Positions 56,795 to 64,000 of a stretch of 64,000 nt of DNA are shown here, piece after piece. Under the pieces are notes generated by a model. The model was not told the origin of the DNA, made no database searches, and saw only the letters and a list, made by a program, of their open reading frames with translations. Location: contig CAKTZI010000021.1 of NCBI GenBank assembly GCA_934635385.1, positions 1-64,000 on the forward strand. Direction: 5' to 3'. A program made the position numbers and the translations under genes. How positions within the stretch are numbered: position 1 is the stretch's first letter; each line of letters starts with the position of its first letter. The stretch comes from an uncultured Kiritimatiellota bacterium. GTDB taxonomy: Bacteria; Verrucomicrobiota; Kiritimatiellia; RFP12; UBA1067.

Positions 56795-59515
56795 ATGAGA
56801 CAACTTCTTCTTCTGGCCGCGCTCGCGGCGCTGCCCTCCTTCCTGACGGCGGCGACGCGCGTGCGTGTTGCCTACTACCCCGAACCGGGGTTCTGCGAGC
56901 GGCGGGCGGACGGCACCTACGCGGGCGCGACGCTGGACTTCCTCGCGCCGCTGGCGAAGATCTGCGACTGGACGGTCGAGCCCGTCCCCTGCACCTACGA
57001 CGAGGCGCTGGACCGGCTGGCGCGCGGCGAGCTGGACCTCGTGGGCGGCCTCGCCGACACGATGAACCTCCGCGACCGCTTCCGCCTGTCGACCTACGCG
57101 ATCGGCACGTGCGGCTACCACCTCTTCGTCCGCGCCGACTCGCCCTGCTCGCCCGGCCACTTCGCGTCCTGGCAGGGTCTTGAGATCGCGGTCGGTCCGA
57201 GAGATCGCGTCCGCAAGCGGCTGGAGGACTTCCTGAAGACGCATGGCGTCGCGTACCGACTGCGGGTCTTCGCGCGCGCCGACGAGGCCGTGAAGGCGTT
57301 CCACAGCGGACAGGTCGCCGCCGTGCTCGCGCTCGGCACGGACGACATGCAGCCCGCCAAGATCCTCTTCTCCTTCCCCGTCCGCCCCAGCCACTTCGGC
57401 TTCACGAAAGGCCGCGAAGACCTCGCGCGCCGGCTCGACGGCGCCATCCTCCGCCTCCTGGCGGAACAGCCCGAGATCGAACGGCTCGTCCGCAAGCGCC
57501 ACTTCCCCGTGAAGCCGCGCCTCGACCTCGACCTCACGCCGGAGGAGCGGGACTACCTGTCCGCGCGCCGCGCCGCGAACCGGCCCGTCCGCATCGACCT
57601 GACGCCCGCCGTGCCGCCGTTCAAGAGCTGGAACGAGCAGGAGAACCAGGCGCAGGGCCTCGTCTGCAACATCCTGGACGAGGTCGGTCGGCGGACGGGG
57701 CTCACGTTCTCCTACATCCGGCCCGACGACGAGGCGTCCGCGCGCTCGCGCTTCCTCGGACAGGGAACGGACTTCTGGGCACCGCTGGGCGTTCCGGCGG
57801 ACGACCTGCCAGGCTTCGCCGACGGCATCTGCCTCGCGTCGCTTCCGCAGGTGTTCCTGACCCGGAACGGAACGCAGCCGGCCTCGCTCGCATCGGCGCG
57901 CTTCGGCGTTCCCGCCTGGGACAGCCGTTGGCAGAGCGACTACCGCAACGCGGGCATCTCGAACCTCGTGACGTTCGCCCTCCTGCGCGACACGATCGCC
58001 GCGCTGCTCGACGACCGCATCGACGCCGTGGCCGCGACGCTCCCGCAGGCCATCATGACGTGCCACAACGAGAACGTCTTCCGGCAAATCGAGTTCTCGC
58101 GCCCCGACACGCGCCTTCCCCATGTCCAGCGGATCATGCTCGTGCCGGCGGCGAACGTCGAGGCGCCCCTCGTCTCGATCATCGACAAGTGCGTCTCGAC
58201 GATCACCTCGTCCGAGATCTCCGCCTTCACCTACCACGCGATGACGGACTCCCTCTCGCACGCGGTCTTCTCCGACAGCCAGTGGATCCTCATCGTCTCC
58301 GGCGTCCTGCTCGCGGGCCTCCTGAGCCTCGCCCTCACCCTCATCGTCTTCCACGTGCGCCTGTCGCGCGCGCTGAAGCTGGCACAGGCCGGCGAACGGG
58401 CGCGCACGCAGTTCCTCGCGACGATGTCGCACGAGATCCGCACGCCGCTCAACGCCGTCATCGGGTTCGCCGAATTTCTCGAGCGGCCCAGCCTCACGCC
58501 GGAGGAGATCCGCAGCTTCGCGCGCGGCGTCCGCCACTCCTCGCGCGTCCTGCTGGACCTCATCAACGACGTCCTCGACCTCTCCAAGACCGAGGCGGGG
58601 CAGACCGACATGCGCCAGGGCGTGACGGACTTCCTCGCGTTCAAGCGCGAGTTCCTGACGATCTTCGCGGGCAAGGTGCGCGAACGGGGCCTCCGCTTCG
58701 TCTTCTACCTCCCGGACGACGTGCCCTGCCTCAACCTGACGCCGACCTACATGCGGCAGATCCTCCTGAACCTCATCGCCAACGCGGTCAAGTTCACGGT
58801 AAAGGGCGGCATCACCTGCACAGTCCGCCTCACGCCGACGCACCGGCCGGGACATGTCGATCTCGAAGTCTCCGTCGCCGACACGGGCATCGGCATCTCT
58901 CCGGAGAAGCTGGAAACGATCTTCGACCCGTTCGTGCAGGACATCGCGACGCGCGGCGGACACGTCTACGAGGGTACGGGGCTGGGGCTTCCGATCGTCA
59001 AGCGCCTCGCGGAAGCGGCGGGCGGCACCGTCACGGTGACGTCAACGCCCGGTGTCGGGACGACGTTCGACGTGCGCATCCCGAACGTGAAGGTCGCGCC
59101 GCGCGCCGCGAAGCCGTCCGACACGCCGACGCCGCCCCCGTCCGGTGACGGCCTGCCGCAGTCGGCCCTGCTCGTCGACGACGTGCCGCTGAACCTCATG
59201 ATCCTGAAGCGCCACCTCGCCAACCTCGGCGTGCGGAACGTCCGCACGGCGGCCTCGGGCGCGGAAGCCCTGCGCCTCCTCGCGGAAGAGCCGGCGGCGC
59301 TCGTCCTCACAGACCTGTGGATGCCGGAAATGGACGGCGCGACGCTCGCACGGCGCATCCGCGATGACGCGGCCCTCGCGGACACGCGCCTCGTCGCCGT
59401 CACGGCCGACGCCGCGTCGGAGGGCACCTTCGACACCTCCGTCTTCGACGCCGTCCTCACGAAGCCCGTCACGATGGAGAAGCTGCGAGCACTGTTTACC
59501 CCCCCCCCCCCGTGA
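56795..59515 (+). CDS. Hybrid sensor histidine kinase with two solute-binding-like sensor domains
   Basis: A 906-residue protein: signal peptide, two periplasmic SBP-bac-3-like domains (about residues 20-260 and 270-490), a transmembrane segment (about 505-525), HisKA with FLATMSHEIRTPLNAVIGF (His near 545), HATPase (NLIANAVKF near 660, DTGIGI, GTGLGLPIVKRL) and a receiver domain (VLTDLWMPEMDG, Asp near 841). Layout is like BvgS. The coding region ends in a 13-C tract giving PPPP. ATG 56780 is an alternative start. It follows the nuclease gene by 4 bases. Confidence 0.85.
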   Translation: MRQLLLLAALAALPSFLTAATRVRVAYYPEPGFCERRADGTYAGATLDFLAPLAKICDWTVEPVPCTYDEALDRLARGELDLVGGLADTMNLRDRFRLSTYAIGTCGYHLFVRADSPCSPGHFASWQGLEIAVGPRDRVRKRLEDFLKTHGVAYRLRVFARADEAVKAFHSGQVAAVLALGTDDMQPAKILFSFPVRPSHFGFTKGREDLARRLDGAILRLLAEQPEIERLVRKRHFPVKPRLDLDLTPEERDYLSARRAANRPVRIDLTPAVPPFKSWNEQENQAQGLVCNILDEVGRRTGLTFSYIRPDDEASARSRFLGQGTDFWAPLGVPADDLPGFADGICLASLPQVFLTRNGTQPASLASARFGVPAWDSRWQSDYRNAGISNLVTFALLRDTIAALLDDRIDAVAATLPQAIMTCHNENVFRQIEFSRPDTRLPHVQRIMLVPAANVEAPLVSIIDKCVSTITSSEISAFTYHAMTDSLSHAVFSDSQWILIVSGVLLAGLLSLALTLIVFHVRLSRALKLAQAGERARTQFLATMSHEIRTPLNAVIGFAEFLERPSLTPEEIRSFARGVRHSSRVLLDLINDVLDLSKTEAGQTDMRQGVTDFLAFKREFLTIFAGKVRERGLRFVFYLPDDVPCLNLTPTYMRQILLNLIANAVKFTVKGGITCTVRLTPTHRPGHVDLEVSVADTGIGISPEKLETIFDPFVQDIATRGGHVYEGTGLGLPIVKRLAEAAGGTVTVTSTPGVGTTFDVRIPNVKVAPRAAKPSDTPTPPPSGDGLPQSALLVDDVPLNLMILKRHLANLGVRNVRTAASGAEALRLLAEEPAALVLTDLWMPEMDGATLARRIRDDAALADTRLVAVTADAASEGTFDTSVFDAVLTKPVTMEKLRALFTPPPP
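59499..59511. repeat. 13-C homopolymer at the 3' end of the hybrid kinase gene
   Basis: Thirteen consecutive C bases immediately before the TGA of the kinase gene. Slippage would change the reading frame at the last four codons and move the stop. Confidence 0.85.
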
Positions 59516-59520
59516 GAAAA

Positions 59521-60108
59521 TCACGCGCCAAACGCGTACGCGATGACAAGCGCAGCCAGCTGAAGGGCGAGTAATCCGTAGACAAGAAGCGCGACCTTCC
59601 TGCCGTTCGTCGGATCAACCGTCTCGCGTTCGGAGTACTTCGTCACGCCCGCGATGTAGACGAACCAGACAGCCGCCGCAAGCCATGCGGGGCCGCCCAG
59701 CAGCACGTTCAGCCCGCGCGCCGCGCCCATGAGCAGCGGATTCTTCGTGCGGTTGTAGAGCTGGATCGCGACCGTCAGCGCAACCAGCAGCAGGAATCCC
59801 CGGGAACCTCCATTGCCAAGGTAAAGCGCAAGCACGGCAAGGCAAAGACAGACCGTCCGCGCCGTCCGCGCCGCGTTCAAGGAAATCTCGCCCGCCGCGA
59901 GCGGACGCGTCTTGGGGTCTGTCCCCGCGCCGACGAGGTCGTTGTCGACGAGACCGTACAGGTACATCAGGACTGACGCGAGGCAGACAAGGGCGAGATC
60001 GCCCGTCCGCGCGGCGACCAGCCCGCCACACGCCGCCGCACCGACCAGCACGTCGCCCGGCACGGTGACGAGGTTCTGCACACGGAAAAGCCGAAGCCAT
60101 GCATTCAT
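59521..60108 (-). CDS. UbiA-like prenyltransferase family protein
   Basis: A 195-residue membrane protein with about six hydrophobic segments and YGLVDNDLVGAGTDPKTRPL (near residue 50), the Asp-rich motif of UbiA-type prenyltransferases. It is shorter than usual (about 280-300), and the second Asp motif is not evident (YNRTKNPLLMGAARGLNVLL). The start at 60108 has AAGGAG upstream. It faces the hybrid kinase gene tail to tail. The product could be quinone- or lipid-related. Confidence 0.6.
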   Translation of the reverse strand: MNAWLRLFRVQNLVTVPGDVLVGAAACGGLVAARTGDLALVCLASVLMYLYGLVDNDLVGAGTDPKTRPLAAGEISLNAARTARTVCLCLAVLALYLGNGGSRGFLLLVALTVAIQLYNRTKNPLLMGAARGLNVLLGGPAWLAAAVWFVYIAGVTKYSERETVDPTNGRKVALLVYGLLALQLAALVIAYAFGA

Positions 60109-60132
60109 TCCGAATCTCCTTCTCACAACCAG

Positions 60133-61089
60133 CTACACGCTGTTCCTTGGATGGGCCTTCGCATACTCGTCGCGGATGCGCTCGATCGAGACATGGGTGT
60201 AGACCTGCGTCGTCGAAAGCGAGGCGTGCCCCAGCATCTCCTGCACGGAACGCAAGTCGGCGCCCGCATCGAGGAGGTGCGTCGCGAAGCTGTGGCGCAG
60301 CTTGTGCGGCGTCAGGTCCGTCGGCAGGTCAGCCTCCGAGAGATACCGCTTCATCCGCCGCTCGGCGAACCGCCGTGACATCGGCTCGAAGGCGTCCGTC
60401 AGGAAGACCGCCGCCGCGCCGTCCGTCCGCGCGCCGTGCGCCGCCGCCGTCTCGCGCAGCGCCGTGAGCGCGTCACGGGCGGGCTGTCCGAGAATGACGA
60501 GCCGCTCCTTCGCGCCCTTGCCCGTCACGACGAGCGTGCCGCGCGCAAAGTCGATCTCGCCCCACGTGACCGGCAGCATCTCGCCGATGCGGCAGCCCGT
60601 GGAATAGAGCGCCTCGAACAGCGCCTTGTCGCGCCGCGCGGCGTATTCGCCGACCGTGCCGTCCGCGAGGTCGCGGAGCGGCTGGGCGAGGAAGCGCGCG
60701 ACGTCCGCCGCCGAAAGCACCTTCGGCAGGGCTTTCGCCTTGCGCGGCCCGTGCAAGGGGGCGAACGGGTTGTCGATCAGGATCTCCTCGCGCTGGAGGA
60801 AGCGGCAGAACGTGCGCCCCGCCGCGAGCTTGCGGCGGACGGACGTCGCCGCAAGGCCCGACGACGTGAAGCCGACGAGAAACGCGCGCGCGTCGGCGTC
60901 GCCAAGCTCGCGCCACGGAAACGGAGGGCGGGCGTCCGCCCCCCATTTCGAGGTCACGAGCTGCGCGAGATCCGACGCATACGCCGCCTGCGTGTTCGGC
61001 GAGACGTTGCGCGCGGCGAGAAGCTCGCGCAGAAACGCCTTCAGACAGGGATCGTCACCGGCGAACCTATTCGGCGTCTGCCTTTCCAT
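60133..61089 (-). CDS. xerC: Tyrosine recombinase XerC
   Basis: A 318-residue tyrosine recombinase with the catalytic residues in place: Arg in STGCRIGEM, Lys in GKGAKERLV, HKLRHSFATHLL (near residue 262), LGHASLSTTQVYTHV (nucleophile Tyr near 298). Size and match support XerC in chromosome dimer resolution. The N-terminus contains WGADARPPFPW, encoded by a GGAGGG-type REP hairpin in frame. The start overlaps the end of topA by 23 bases. Confidence 0.85.
   Translation of the reverse strand: MERQTPNRFAGDDPCLKAFLRELLAARNVSPNTQAAYASDLAQLVTSKWGADARPPFPWRELGDADARAFLVGFTSSGLAATSVRRKLAAGRTFCRFLQREEILIDNPFAPLHGPRKAKALPKVLSAADVARFLAQPLRDLADGTVGEYAARRDKALFEALYSTGCRIGEMLPVTWGEIDFARGTLVVTGKGAKERLVILGQPARDALTALRETAAAHGARTDGAAAVFLTDAFEPMSRRFAERRMKRYLSEADLPTDLTPHKLRHSFATHLLDAGADLRSVQEMLGHASLSTTQVYTHVSIERIRDEYAKAHPRNSV
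60923..60941. repeat. REP-like hairpin inside xerC
   Basis: GGAGGG head, stem GGGCGG/CCGCCC (60926-60931 and 60936-60941). Read in frame as GADARPP, comparable to GADAMNCVPP in the mcrB-like gene. Confidence 0.5.
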
Positions 61090-63610
61090 CGTCCGTCCTC
61101 AGCCCGAACTCCGCCGCCTTCGCCGCATAGTCCGGAATCTGGCTCCGATACACGGCCGCGACGCGCTTCAGGGCCTGAAGCTGGCGCGGCGAAAGCGAAT
61201 GACGCCGCGAATACTGCTCGGTCAGGGAGGACACGAACTCCTTGTCGTCGTAGATGCGCTTGCCGCGCTTGGCCTTCGGCCGCCAGTCCGTCACCGTGTC
61301 GAAGAGCGCCAGCAGCCTGGGCACGCTCGGATCGGCCTGTTCGACGGCCTCAAAGCCGCCGGGCACGAACGGCGCGAGCTTCGCGCGGATGGCGTCGACG
61401 TCCTCCAGCGCGCCCGCGTTCTCGCCGACGGCGCGCGCAAGGATCACGAACTGTTTCATCGAGAGGGTTCGCCCGTGCTCGACCTGGTCGCGCAGCGACT
61501 TGATGAAGGGGTTCTTGTCCATGCCGCCGATGCGATCCATCGCCTCGAAGCAGTAGGCGACGAGCTCCGGGTCAGCCTTCGGCGCAATCGCCGACCCGGC
61601 CGCAAGCCCCGCGTTGCGCAGGCGTTCCGCGCAATCGGCGATCTGGCCCTCGTACAGGATCGCCATGCGCACGAGGAACTCCAGCTGGCGCGCGCTCATC
61701 GGGCGTTCGCCCTTCTCGAACTGATCTCGGCAGCTCGTGAAGAACTTCTCGTCGTTGTACTCGCGCTTGCCGACCTTCTTCGGCTCCTTCCACTCGCGCA
61801 CCTCGCCCAGGAGCGAGAGGACGAGCTTGAACTTCGCGCGGTCTGGCGGCGGCACGGGCTTCGGCAGCGACTTCAGGAACTCGCAGTAGAACTCGCTGAG
61901 CATCTGATCCATCGGCTCGCCCTCGGACTCGACCTTGTCGAGCTGGCCCTCCATCCGCGCCGTGAAGCCGACGGAGAAGAGCGCGTCCATGTTCTTCACG
62001 AGCCAGTCGCAGACGAGGATGCCGCGCTCCAGCGGCACGAGCTTCTTCTTCTCCGTCTTCGCGTACTCGCGCGTCTTCAGGGTCTCGATCGTCTGCGCGT
62101 AGGTCGACGGACGCCCGACGCCGTTCTCCTCCAGCGCCTTGATGAGCGAAGCCTCCGAGTAGTGGGCCGGGCCCTTCGTCTTCTTCTCGTCGCAAATCCA
62201 CCGCAACGCCTCCAGCGTGCTGCCGACCGTGACGTTCGGCAGGTACGCGACCTCGTCCGAGTCCTCGTCGTCCTCGCCGTCCTTCGTCTTCTTCCTGAGC
62301 GAGAGCTTCATGATCTTGAGGAAGCCCTCGAAGTCGACGGCCGTCGCCGAGGCGGTGAACAGGTACGTGTGCGCAAGGGCGGGCTTGACGGCCTCGATGG
62401 AGAGCGTCTTCACCGTCGTCTTCGCGTCCGCCATCTGGCTCGCGACGAACCGCCGCCAGATGAGGTCGTAGAGCTTCAGCTCCGCCGCCTCAAGCCCCGC
62501 CTCGCCCGCGCGCTTCGGCGACAGTTCGACGTCGGTCGGGCGAATCGCCTCGTGCGCGCCCTGCGCCTCGACGCCGCCCTTCGCCTTCGTCACGTAGAAG
62601 TTCGGCTTCTCCGGGTAGAACTCCGGCCCGCACCACTTCTCGATGAACGCCTTCGCCGCCGCGCGCGCCTGATCCGAGACGTTGACGGAGTCGGTTCGCA
62701 TGTAGGTGATGCGCCCCTGCTCGTAGAGGGCCTGCGCAAGCTTCATCGTCTTGCCGGGCGAGAAGCCGAGGACGCTTGACGCCGTCTGCTGCAGGGTCGA
62801 GGTCGTGAACGGCGGCAGAGCGTGGCGCACCTTCGGCTGGGCCTTCACGTCCGAGACCCTGAGCGTCGCGTTCGCGAGATCGAGGATGAGGCGGTTCGCG
62901 ACCTCCTTCTCGCGGATGTTCGGCTTCTCGCCGTCCAGCCGCGCGAGCTTGGCGACGAACGACTTCGCGTCGCCGCCCTTGCGCGCCTCGACGCCCAGGA
63001 GCTGGTAGGTCTCCGGCACGAAGGCGTCGATCTCGCGCTGGCGCTCGACGAGAAGCCGCAGCGCGACGGACTGCACGCGGCCCGCCGAGAGCGTCCGGTT
63101 GTTCGGGCAGTTCACGTTCTTCCAGAGGAGCGGCGAGACCTTGTAGCCGACGAGGCGGTCGAGGATGCGGCGCGCCTGCTGGGCGTCCACGAGCGGCATG
63201 TCGATGTCGCGCGGCGCGTCCACGGCCTTGCGGACGGCCGACTTCGTGATCTCGTTGTACGTGACGCGGCGGAACGGCTTCGTGCCCGCGCCGGGGCCGA
63301 GAACTTCCTTCAGGTGCCAGGCGATGGCCTCTCCCTCGCGGTCTGGGTCGCTCGCGAGGTAGATCTCGCCCGCGTCCTTCACGGCGCGCTTCAGTTCCGC
63401 GACGACCTTCTCCTTGCCCTCCGAGACGACGTACGTCGGCACGAACGACCACGAATCGGGCCCCTTCTCGACAATCTTGATCGCGCCGTTCTCCTTCGGC
63501 AGGTCGCGAATGTGCCCGACGGACGACTTGACGACGAACTCGTCGCCGAGGTACTTCCCGATCGTCTTGGCCTTCGCCGGCGATTCCACAATGAGCAGCT
63601 TCTTTTCCAT
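61067..63610 (-). CDS. topA: DNA topoisomerase I
   Basis: An 847-residue type IA topoisomerase: TOPRIM start LLIVESPAKAKTIGKYL, DPDREGEAIAWH, and the active-site tyrosine in GRITYMRTDSVNV (near residue 303). The usual C-terminal zinc fingers are absent. Instead three helical repeats occur (around FEKGERPMSARQLEFLVRMA, VEHGRTLSMKQFVILARAVG, YSRRHSLSPRQLQALKRVAA). It relaxes negative supercoils. The promoter at 63619 makes the transcript almost leaderless. Confidence 0.9.
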   Translation of the reverse strand: MEKKLLIVESPAKAKTIGKYLGDEFVVKSSVGHIRDLPKENGAIKIVEKGPDSWSFVPTYVVSEGKEKVVAELKRAVKDAGEIYLASDPDREGEAIAWHLKEVLGPGAGTKPFRRVTYNEITKSAVRKAVDAPRDIDMPLVDAQQARRILDRLVGYKVSPLLWKNVNCPNNRTLSAGRVQSVALRLLVERQREIDAFVPETYQLLGVEARKGGDAKSFVAKLARLDGEKPNIREKEVANRLILDLANATLRVSDVKAQPKVRHALPPFTTSTLQQTASSVLGFSPGKTMKLAQALYEQGRITYMRTDSVNVSDQARAAAKAFIEKWCGPEFYPEKPNFYVTKAKGGVEAQGAHEAIRPTDVELSPKRAGEAGLEAAELKLYDLIWRRFVASQMADAKTTVKTLSIEAVKPALAHTYLFTASATAVDFEGFLKIMKLSLRKKTKDGEDDEDSDEVAYLPNVTVGSTLEALRWICDEKKTKGPAHYSEASLIKALEENGVGRPSTYAQTIETLKTREYAKTEKKKLVPLERGILVCDWLVKNMDALFSVGFTARMEGQLDKVESEGEPMDQMLSEFYCEFLKSLPKPVPPPDRAKFKLVLSLLGEVREWKEPKKVGKREYNDEKFFTSCRDQFEKGERPMSARQLEFLVRMAILYEGQIADCAERLRNAGLAAGSAIAPKADPELVAYCFEAMDRIGGMDKNPFIKSLRDQVEHGRTLSMKQFVILARAVGENAGALEDVDAIRAKLAPFVPGGFEAVEQADPSVPRLLALFDTVTDWRPKAKRGKRIYDDKEFVSSLTEQYSRRHSLSPRQLQALKRVAAVYRSQIPDYAAKAAEFGLRTDDGKADAE

Positions 63611-63618
63611 GACGCATA

Positions 63619-63627
63619 ATTATACCA
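63619..63627 (-). promoter_or_regulatory. Extended -10 promoter of topA (near-leaderless)
   Basis: TGGTATAAT on the minus strand, with the ATG (63608-63610) only 8 bases after the -10, about where transcription should begin. Confidence 0.6.
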
Positions 63628-63642
63628 AAAATCCGAACGCGT

Positions 63643-63835
63643 TCACCGACACGGCGAAATGGATCGCGCCAGACTCCGCTCCGCCTGTTCGACCGTCTTG
63701 CCGTTGCCGATGCCGTAGTCGTCGATGCCGATGACGTCCGTGTAGGCGTCGCCGGGATAGCGCGCGAGGAACGTGTTCGCCGCGTCGCCCTCCCTGCCGA
63801 ACGCCTTCCACTGCCGGTCGGGCGTGTATCTGACG
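63643..63835 (-). pseudogene. Fragment of a GH26-like glycoside hydrolase
   Basis: The frame encodes TFLARYPGDAYTDVIGIDDY followed by GIGNGKTVEQAE, resembling the C-terminal part of GH26 mannanase-type enzymes. Upstream it runs into the 86-bp tandem repeat and downstream it ends at SISPCR, so both ends are lost. Confidence 0.45.
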
Positions 63836-64000
63836 CGATGCCTCGCGGCCGCGCGATTCATGCCACTCGAACCCTACCACTCGAACCCTACCATTGGGGT
63901 CTGACACCTTTTACCCCGACGCGATGCCTCGCGGCCGCGCGATTCATGCCACTCGAACCCTACCACTCGAACCCTACCATTGGGGTCTGACACCTTTTAC
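63832..64000. repeat. 86-bp tandem direct repeat with a GGGGTCTGAC motif
   Basis: The unit 63832-63917 is repeated from 63918 to the window edge. Each carries two CACTCGAACCCTACCA-like subrepeats and ends TTGGGGTCTGACACCTTTTA. It adjoins the hydrolase fragment. Confidence 0.75.

Noticed and set aside
60626..62779. Plus-strand ORF of 717 codons over topA
   Set aside because: Complement of topoisomerase I; leucine/arginine-rich with no signature.
1..64000. tRNA, rRNA or riboswitch genes
   Set aside because: No cloverleaf, rRNA core or recognised aptamer sequence was found by eye; small structured RNAs could still be missed.

Overview
This 64-kb window is GC-rich chromosomal DNA from a bacterium with a diderm envelope: it carries a beta-barrel-like protein, Wza/Wzc-like export proteins and lipoproteins. 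The mix of a Ser/Thr kinase, a sigma-factor relic, STAS and HPt regulators and extended -10 promoters (TGnTATAAT) would fit the PVC superphylum, perhaps Kiritimatiellota-like. That assignment is inference and no rRNA or tRNA gene was seen to support it.

Layout. (1) 1-5 kb: zinc-uptake locus (Fur/Zur-like regulator, small Cys-His membrane protein, znuA-znuC-znuB, an OB-fold-like protein, a beta-barrel protein). (2) 5-9.7 kb: NTF2-like protein and divergent HxlR regulator, then a TOTE-type primase-helicase-nuclease protein behind a double winged-helix regulator. (3) 9.8-13.1 kb: Ser/Thr kinase and a cluster of broken genes (sigma factor, ORF6N/PLD, PLD, DUF3298). (4) 13.1-22 kb: a co-directional, lower-GC operon that looks like a LlaJI/McrBC-type restriction system: ParB-like protein, adenine methylase, two C5-cytosine methylases, McrB-like AAA protein, Fic protein, PD-(D/E)xK nuclease. 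(5) 22-30.5 kb: an array of related RhuM or ORF6N proteins with a shared PLD-like C-terminus, each behind a repeated promoter-leader module with a possible small ORF, mixed with fragments, a RapZ-C protein and a metallopeptidase. (6) 30.5-38.8 kb: exopolysaccharide operon (HPt, sugar transferase, beta-helix protein, nucleotidyltransferase, Wzc-like, Wza-like, STAS, O-antigen ligase/polymerase). (7) 38.9-40.9 kb: AbiL-like ATPase and RloB-like pair. (8) 40.9-51.8 kb: six-gene operon with SrfC-like and SrfB-like proteins, coiled-coil proteins and a membrane-tethered trypsin-like protease, ending in a broken SLOG/DprA-like gene; the best candidate for a little-described system. (9) 52-59.5 kb: polyvalent-type kinase, response regulator-PP2C-ATPase protein, DUF3089 lipoprotein, DUF1016 nuclease, and a hybrid histidine kinase ending in a 13-C tract. 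(10) 59.5-64 kb: UbiA-like protein, xerC, topA, and a glycoside hydrolase fragment in an 86-bp tandem repeat.

Three repeat families cut across these regions. One is a long palindrome built on GCATTTATATAAATGC (six copies). The second is a REP-like hairpin with a GGGAGGG head, several copies of which lie in frame inside protein-coding genes and two pairs of which form BIME-like units. The third is a GGGGTCAGAC motif next to truncated genes. One BIME-containing 136-bp insertion can be compared with an apparently empty paralogous site in the same window.

Functionally the window is one housekeeping/envelope backbone (zinc, exopolysaccharide, topA/xerC) interrupted by several genome-defence or conflict modules.
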